DNA of 63,744 bases from Spirochaetales bacterium. GTDB taxonomy: Bacteria; Spirochaetota; Spirochaetia; SZUA-6; RPPD01. The translations under genes were made by a program, and so were the position numbers. This document shows, piece by piece, positions 60,594 through 63,744 of the stretch. The notes beneath the pieces were generated by a model. That model worked only from the letters and a program-made list of their open reading frames with translations, was not told the DNA's origin and searched no databases. The stretch spans positions 1 to 63,744 of the forward strand of contig JAFGSW010000005.1 in NCBI GenBank assembly GCA_016934415.1. The letters are read 5' to 3'. Every line of letters starts with the position of its first letter. Position 1 is the first letter of the stretch.

Positions 60594-61319
60594 TCACGCC
60601 TCCATCGCCACGGTGAGCACGGTGACGGACGCGGCTCCGGCTTTTTTTAAAACGAGGGCGCACTCGTGAGCGGTGGCTCCGGTCGTGAAAATATCGTCCA
60701 CGAGATATACGTTCTCCCCCGCCAGGCGGGCGGCGGCCGGCAGCGGCGCGATCCGGCCGGCCAGGTTGGCCAGCCGCGTCTCATAATCGAGGGTTTTCTG
60801 GGAGACGCCCTTGCCTCGCGCGAGACAGGCGGTGAACGCGAGGCCTGCCAGCCCGGCGCAGCGTCGCGCCAACAGTTCAACCGCGGCACAACCCCGCGCG
60901 CGCACCGTCCGCGGGCGCGACGGCACCGGCACCACCACCGATTCCGGCGCCGAGCCTTCAAGCTCCCGGGCGAGGAATCCTGCGAAAAAAATCGCGAGGC
61001 GCTCGCGCCCCTTGAATTTGTAGTAGTAGAGAAGTTCGCGCACGTCGCCGCGGTATTCGAAAAGAGACACATGCCGGTCGAAGGCAAAACGCCGGACCCG
61101 GCAGCGGGTGCAGATATCCTCCTCTGAGACGAGCGGAAGACTGCAGACGGCGCAGCGTCTGCCCGACAGGGGCGAAATGGCGGCAGAGCAGTCGGGGCAG
61201 ACGGACGCGACCCGCATATGTCCCGGCTCGAGCACGCCGCCGCACAGAAGGCAGTGTTCGGGAAAAGCGCTGTCGACGACCAGGCGCACGGCAGCGGCGA
61301 TCGCTTTCGGGACGGTCAT
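60594..61319 (-). CDS. comF: ComF family phosphoribosyltransferase-like protein
   Basis: 241 residues from ATG 61319 (GGAGAAG seven bases upstream; the frame to 61409 is not supported). N-terminal zinc ribbon with CxxC pairs (CLLCGG, CPDCSA, CAVC, CTRC) followed by a PRTase domain: YKFKGRERLA, VVPVPSRPRTVRARGCAAVELLARR, SQKTLDYETRLANLAGRI and the PRPP loop VYLVDDIFTTGATA. ComF/GntX proteins act in DNA uptake in competent bacteria, but in most genomes the role is unproven. No other competence genes are seen here. Confidence 0.92.
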   Translation of the reverse strand: MTVPKAIAAAVRLVVDSAFPEHCLLCGGVLEPGHMRVASVCPDCSAAISPLSGRRCAVCSLPLVSEEDICTRCRVRRFAFDRHVSLFEYRGDVRELLYYYKFKGRERLAIFFAGFLARELEGSAPESVVVPVPSRPRTVRARGCAAVELLARRCAGLAGLAFTACLARGKGVSQKTLDYETRLANLAGRIAPLPAAARLAGENVYLVDDIFTTGATAHECALVLKKAGAASVTVLTVAMEA

Positions 61320-61423
61320 CTGGATGCTTCTCCTCCTTCCCGCCTCTCTACCGGAAAGACTATAATCGATCCGCTCCGATCGTTCAATCGCCGTGGCGTC
61401 TTTTCTCAACGAGACTGCATTGA

Positions 61424-61487
61424 AAGGACACGGAGCCCGCCCCGAGCGTAGTCGAGGGGTGGGCTTCGTATCCTTCGTGGTGTTTTA
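61424..61487. repeat. Compact dispersed repeat with REP-like centre
   Basis: AAAGGACACGGAG and its inverse ATCCTTCGTGGTG surround a palindromic GCCCGCCCCGAGCGTAGTCG / GAGGGGTGGGC REP-like core (61438-61466). A minimal version of the arm-plus-REP arrangement also seen at 49168-49478. Confidence 0.6.
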
Positions 61488-61573
61488 ATCACCATCGCGA
61501 AGAACATCGCTTTTTCACGGAGCCGCCTCGCCCGGGGAACCGATTTGTGCTACACTTTCCGTGGAAGGAAAGC

Positions 61574-63547
61574 ATGGCGACGACGGTATTCGAGCGGCAG
61601 CTCGAGGAGATTCGACAGGCCGGAAAAAACCGCGACTACGAACGGGCGGCGGCGCTCTGTACCGACCTTCTCTCCCGGAGCGACCAATATCCGGAAGCCC
61701 TCCTCTACCTGGGACGGAGTTATCACGCGCTCAGACGGCTCGACCGGGCCGTGTACGTTTTCCAATTTTATCTCAAACGCAAGCCCGATTCGCCGGTCGG
61801 TAATTTTTTCCTGGGCCGGAGCTACGCCGCGCTCGGGCTGTACAAACGGTCGGACGCGAGCCTGCGGCGGGCCCTGGAGAGCGACCCGGCCTTCGCTCCG
61901 GCGCTGAGCTTTCTGGGTCTTGTCTCCCTCAAGCTGAAACGGCCGGAGGAAGCCATCGCCTTTTTCGAGCGGGCGCTCCGAACCGAGCCCGGGAACCGGC
62001 GCATCCGTTCCGGGTACCTGAATGCCCTGCTTGTCCAAGGGATTCGCCTGTTCTTCGGAAAAGACCTCGAAGGCGCGGCGCGTGTCTTCGAATTCCTGGC
62101 CGGCGAAAACCGGGAGCATCTCCTCCCCCGCCTCTACCTCGCCGTTATCGCCCGGGAAATGGGGAACTACCCGGCGGCGTTGGGCTATTACGACGAAGCC
62201 TCGCGGATTTCGCCGGACGACCCGGTCTTCCACCTGCACAAGGCCGACATCCTCATTTCCCTGGGGCGCGACGAGGAAAGCCGGTCAGAATTGAAGAAAG
62301 CCCACATGGCGGGAAAGGAAGATATGGCCGCGGCGCGCGACCCGAAACGGCTGCTCAAAATGATCGCGGTAACGCACTACCGGAACAAGCGCTACCGCGA
62401 AGCGATCTATTTCGGGAAAAAGGTCCTCAAGGAAAATTATCGGGACATCGACATGCACCTCCTCCTCGCCGAATGTTATCGGCACTTTGACGACCTTACC
62501 AAGGCGAAGAACCACTACCTGCGCGCCTTCGAGGCCGATCGGACCGAACCCGCAATTTTTTCCCGGCTCGTCGCCGCGCTCTGGGAAGCGGGGGATTTCG
62601 CGGAGCTCCTCTCCGTCTCCCGCCGCTGGCTCGGCCGGCTCCCGGCCGACCCGCTCGCCTCCTATTTCGAGGCGCTCGCCTTGAGCGAAGTGGACGGCGC
62701 TGCGCCCGAGCTCATCCCGCTCCTCCAGGAGCAAATCCGGAGCCGCGGCCCGGATCCGGAGCTCATGTTCAGCCTCGGGCGCGCCTACGTCGAAGGCGGC
62801 CGCTTCGACCTGGCCGAAAGCTGGCTCGAACGAACGGTGAAGCTCATCGACGACCACGAGGACGCCCTGCTTCTCCTCGACGAGGTGTACGAGGAGCTCG
62901 GCAAGCCGGCCGACCAGATCCGCGTTCTCAAGGCCTTCTGCAATCTCCGTCCCGAGGAGAACGAGCTCCTCAAGAAGTGCGTCCGACTGCTCCTGCAGGA
63001 AGCGCGATTCGATGAAGCCGGCGCGGGCCTGGAAAGACTCCTCACCCGGGAACCCGGCAACCGCAGCCTGCGCAAGGCGCTGGGGCAGGTGTATATCAAA
63101 GGCAAGAAATACGCGGACGCCTTCATCATCTGGAAAGAGCTCCTCTCACGGGAGCCGACGTCGACGCATTACCTGCGCCAGCTCATTTTCTGCCTCGTGA
63201 AAATGAGGAAGCTCGAAATGGCGATTAAGATTCTCGACAAAGCGTCGCGGTATATGAAGAACGATATTTCCCTCCTCCTCCCGCTCGGAGTGCTCTACGC
63301 GCGATCGCGCGAGTTCGAGAAGGCGAACGAGACCTTTCGCCGCGTGATCGGCCTCAATGCCCGCGACTGGCGGGCCTACCACAACCTGGCCATGCTGGCC
63401 CGCCGCACCGGGAACAAGGCATTGGCCGAAAACTTCCTGGAGCGGGCGCGGCAATACCGGCCGCCGTCCCGCGGCCCGGGAAAGAAAAAAGGGAACCACC
63501 CGTCGACAAGCTCAGGGCAGGCTCCTCACAAGGATAAGAACGGATAA
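61574..63547 (+). CDS. Large cytoplasmic TPR protein whose end lies in a repeat
   Basis: 657 residues from ATG 61574 (GGAAGGAA just upstream; the frame opens at 61547). About fifteen TPR hairpins fill the protein: YPEALLYLGRSYHALRRLDRAVYVFQFYLKRKPDSPVGNFFLGRSYAALGLYKRSDASLRRALESDPAFAPALSFLGLVSLKLKR is typical. No signal or membrane segment. The final 20 or so residues (NHPSTSSGQAPHKDKNG) come from a REP-like element (63497-63525) and the following repeat, so the ancestral stop was probably displaced. Function unknown; a general scaffold is the best guess. Confidence 0.8.
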   Translation: MATTVFERQLEEIRQAGKNRDYERAAALCTDLLSRSDQYPEALLYLGRSYHALRRLDRAVYVFQFYLKRKPDSPVGNFFLGRSYAALGLYKRSDASLRRALESDPAFAPALSFLGLVSLKLKRPEEAIAFFERALRTEPGNRRIRSGYLNALLVQGIRLFFGKDLEGAARVFEFLAGENREHLLPRLYLAVIAREMGNYPAALGYYDEASRISPDDPVFHLHKADILISLGRDEESRSELKKAHMAGKEDMAAARDPKRLLKMIAVTHYRNKRYREAIYFGKKVLKENYRDIDMHLLLAECYRHFDDLTKAKNHYLRAFEADRTEPAIFSRLVAALWEAGDFAELLSVSRRWLGRLPADPLASYFEALALSEVDGAAPELIPLLQEQIRSRGPDPELMFSLGRAYVEGGRFDLAESWLERTVKLIDDHEDALLLLDEVYEELGKPADQIRVLKAFCNLRPEENELLKKCVRLLLQEARFDEAGAGLERLLTREPGNRSLRKALGQVYIKGKKYADAFIIWKELLSREPTSTHYLRQLIFCLVKMRKLEMAIKILDKASRYMKNDISLLLPLGVLYARSREFEKANETFRRVIGLNARDWRAYHNLAMLARRTGNKALAENFLERARQYRPPSRGPGKKKGNHPSTSSGQAPHKDKNG

Positions 63548-63744
63548 CACGGATGAGAGTAGATAAAGCAATGGAAAATGAGAGAAAGGAAATGAAACTG
63601 ACGCATTTTTTCTTAAGCTATTAGCTCTTTTTCCTTATTGTCTGAATTCGTTATTTCAACTTACTTTCCGAAGATCAATAATCAAAAAAATACATTTTCT
63701 CGACGTGCCTGCCCAAGCATCGAATGACCGTAACATGATCCGGC
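63530..63744. repeat. Dispersed repeat, ACCACGGAT family, cut by the window end
   Basis: Left arm GATAAGAACGGATAACACGG at 63533, then an AT-rich centre containing TTGTCTGAATTCGTTATTTC, which matches the centre of the copy at 60377-60571. The right arm lies beyond the window, so no gene is called in these last 197 bases. Confidence 0.65.

Overview
This window is GC-rich bacterial chromosome, most likely from an uncultured member of the Spirochaetota. The support is threefold: a GreA of about 890 residues with a very long N-terminal helical extension, as in Treponema, Borrelia and Leptospira; lipoproteins with relaxed lipoboxes; and the run rimP-nusA-infB-rbfA-truB-ribF-rpsO-pnp followed by an M16 peptidase, dut and two LptF/LptG permeases. 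The cell is didermic: it has LptF/LptG, FabZ, Tat and a predicted beta-barrel protein. There is no rRNA, tRNA, CRISPR array, prophage or intact insertion sequence. The one stable RNA gene is tmRNA.

Left part (1-14.6 kb): mntH with a tandem-domain Usp; a small exported barrel-like protein; hemW; a signal peptidase I with a large insert; a membrane-anchored PEGA/FGE-like protein; smpB directly followed by ssrA; rpiA; a large coiled-coil/TPR membrane protein; and two tandem paralogous lipoproteins. Centre-left (14.6-34 kb): an exported PEGA-like protein, a Cache/HAMP adenylate cyclase, a GNAT remnant, fabZ, hflK-hflC, a homocysteine methyltransferase-like gene, tatA-tatC-tatB lying between an intact and a degraded copy of an AbiEii-like nucleotidyltransferase module, dtd, TPR proteins, rpe and a FecR/propeller lipoprotein. 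Right part (34-63.7 kb): a TPR gene with greA; a VWA membrane protein; a coupled trio NlpC/P60-MurJ-HEAT; tgt; lptG/lptF; dut; the M16 peptidase; the translation/RNA operon from pnp back to rimP; comF; and a TPR protein.

The most unusual gene is murJ (41529-43922, minus). A six-bladed Asp-box propeller of about 250 residues is inserted between the third and fourth membrane helices of the lipid II flippase, in a loop predicted to be periplasmic. It overlaps an NlpC/P60 hydrolase gene upstream and a periplasmic HEAT-repeat gene downstream, so the three may form an unrecognised cell-wall module.

Intergenic DNA is rich in repeats: five elements with CCAGGAAACCAGGA-type inverted arms, seven with ACCACGGAT/CACGGAG-type arms, several short REP-like elements, a 21-bp tandem array in which every unit is a hairpin, and a 23-bp-period tandem array. 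Some repeat arms supply gene ends. Other regulatory signals include an attenuator-like terminator between a strong promoter and rimP-nusA-infB, and two promoters placed so that their transcripts would be leaderless. All calls rest on reading the sequence and recalling motifs; no database search was run.
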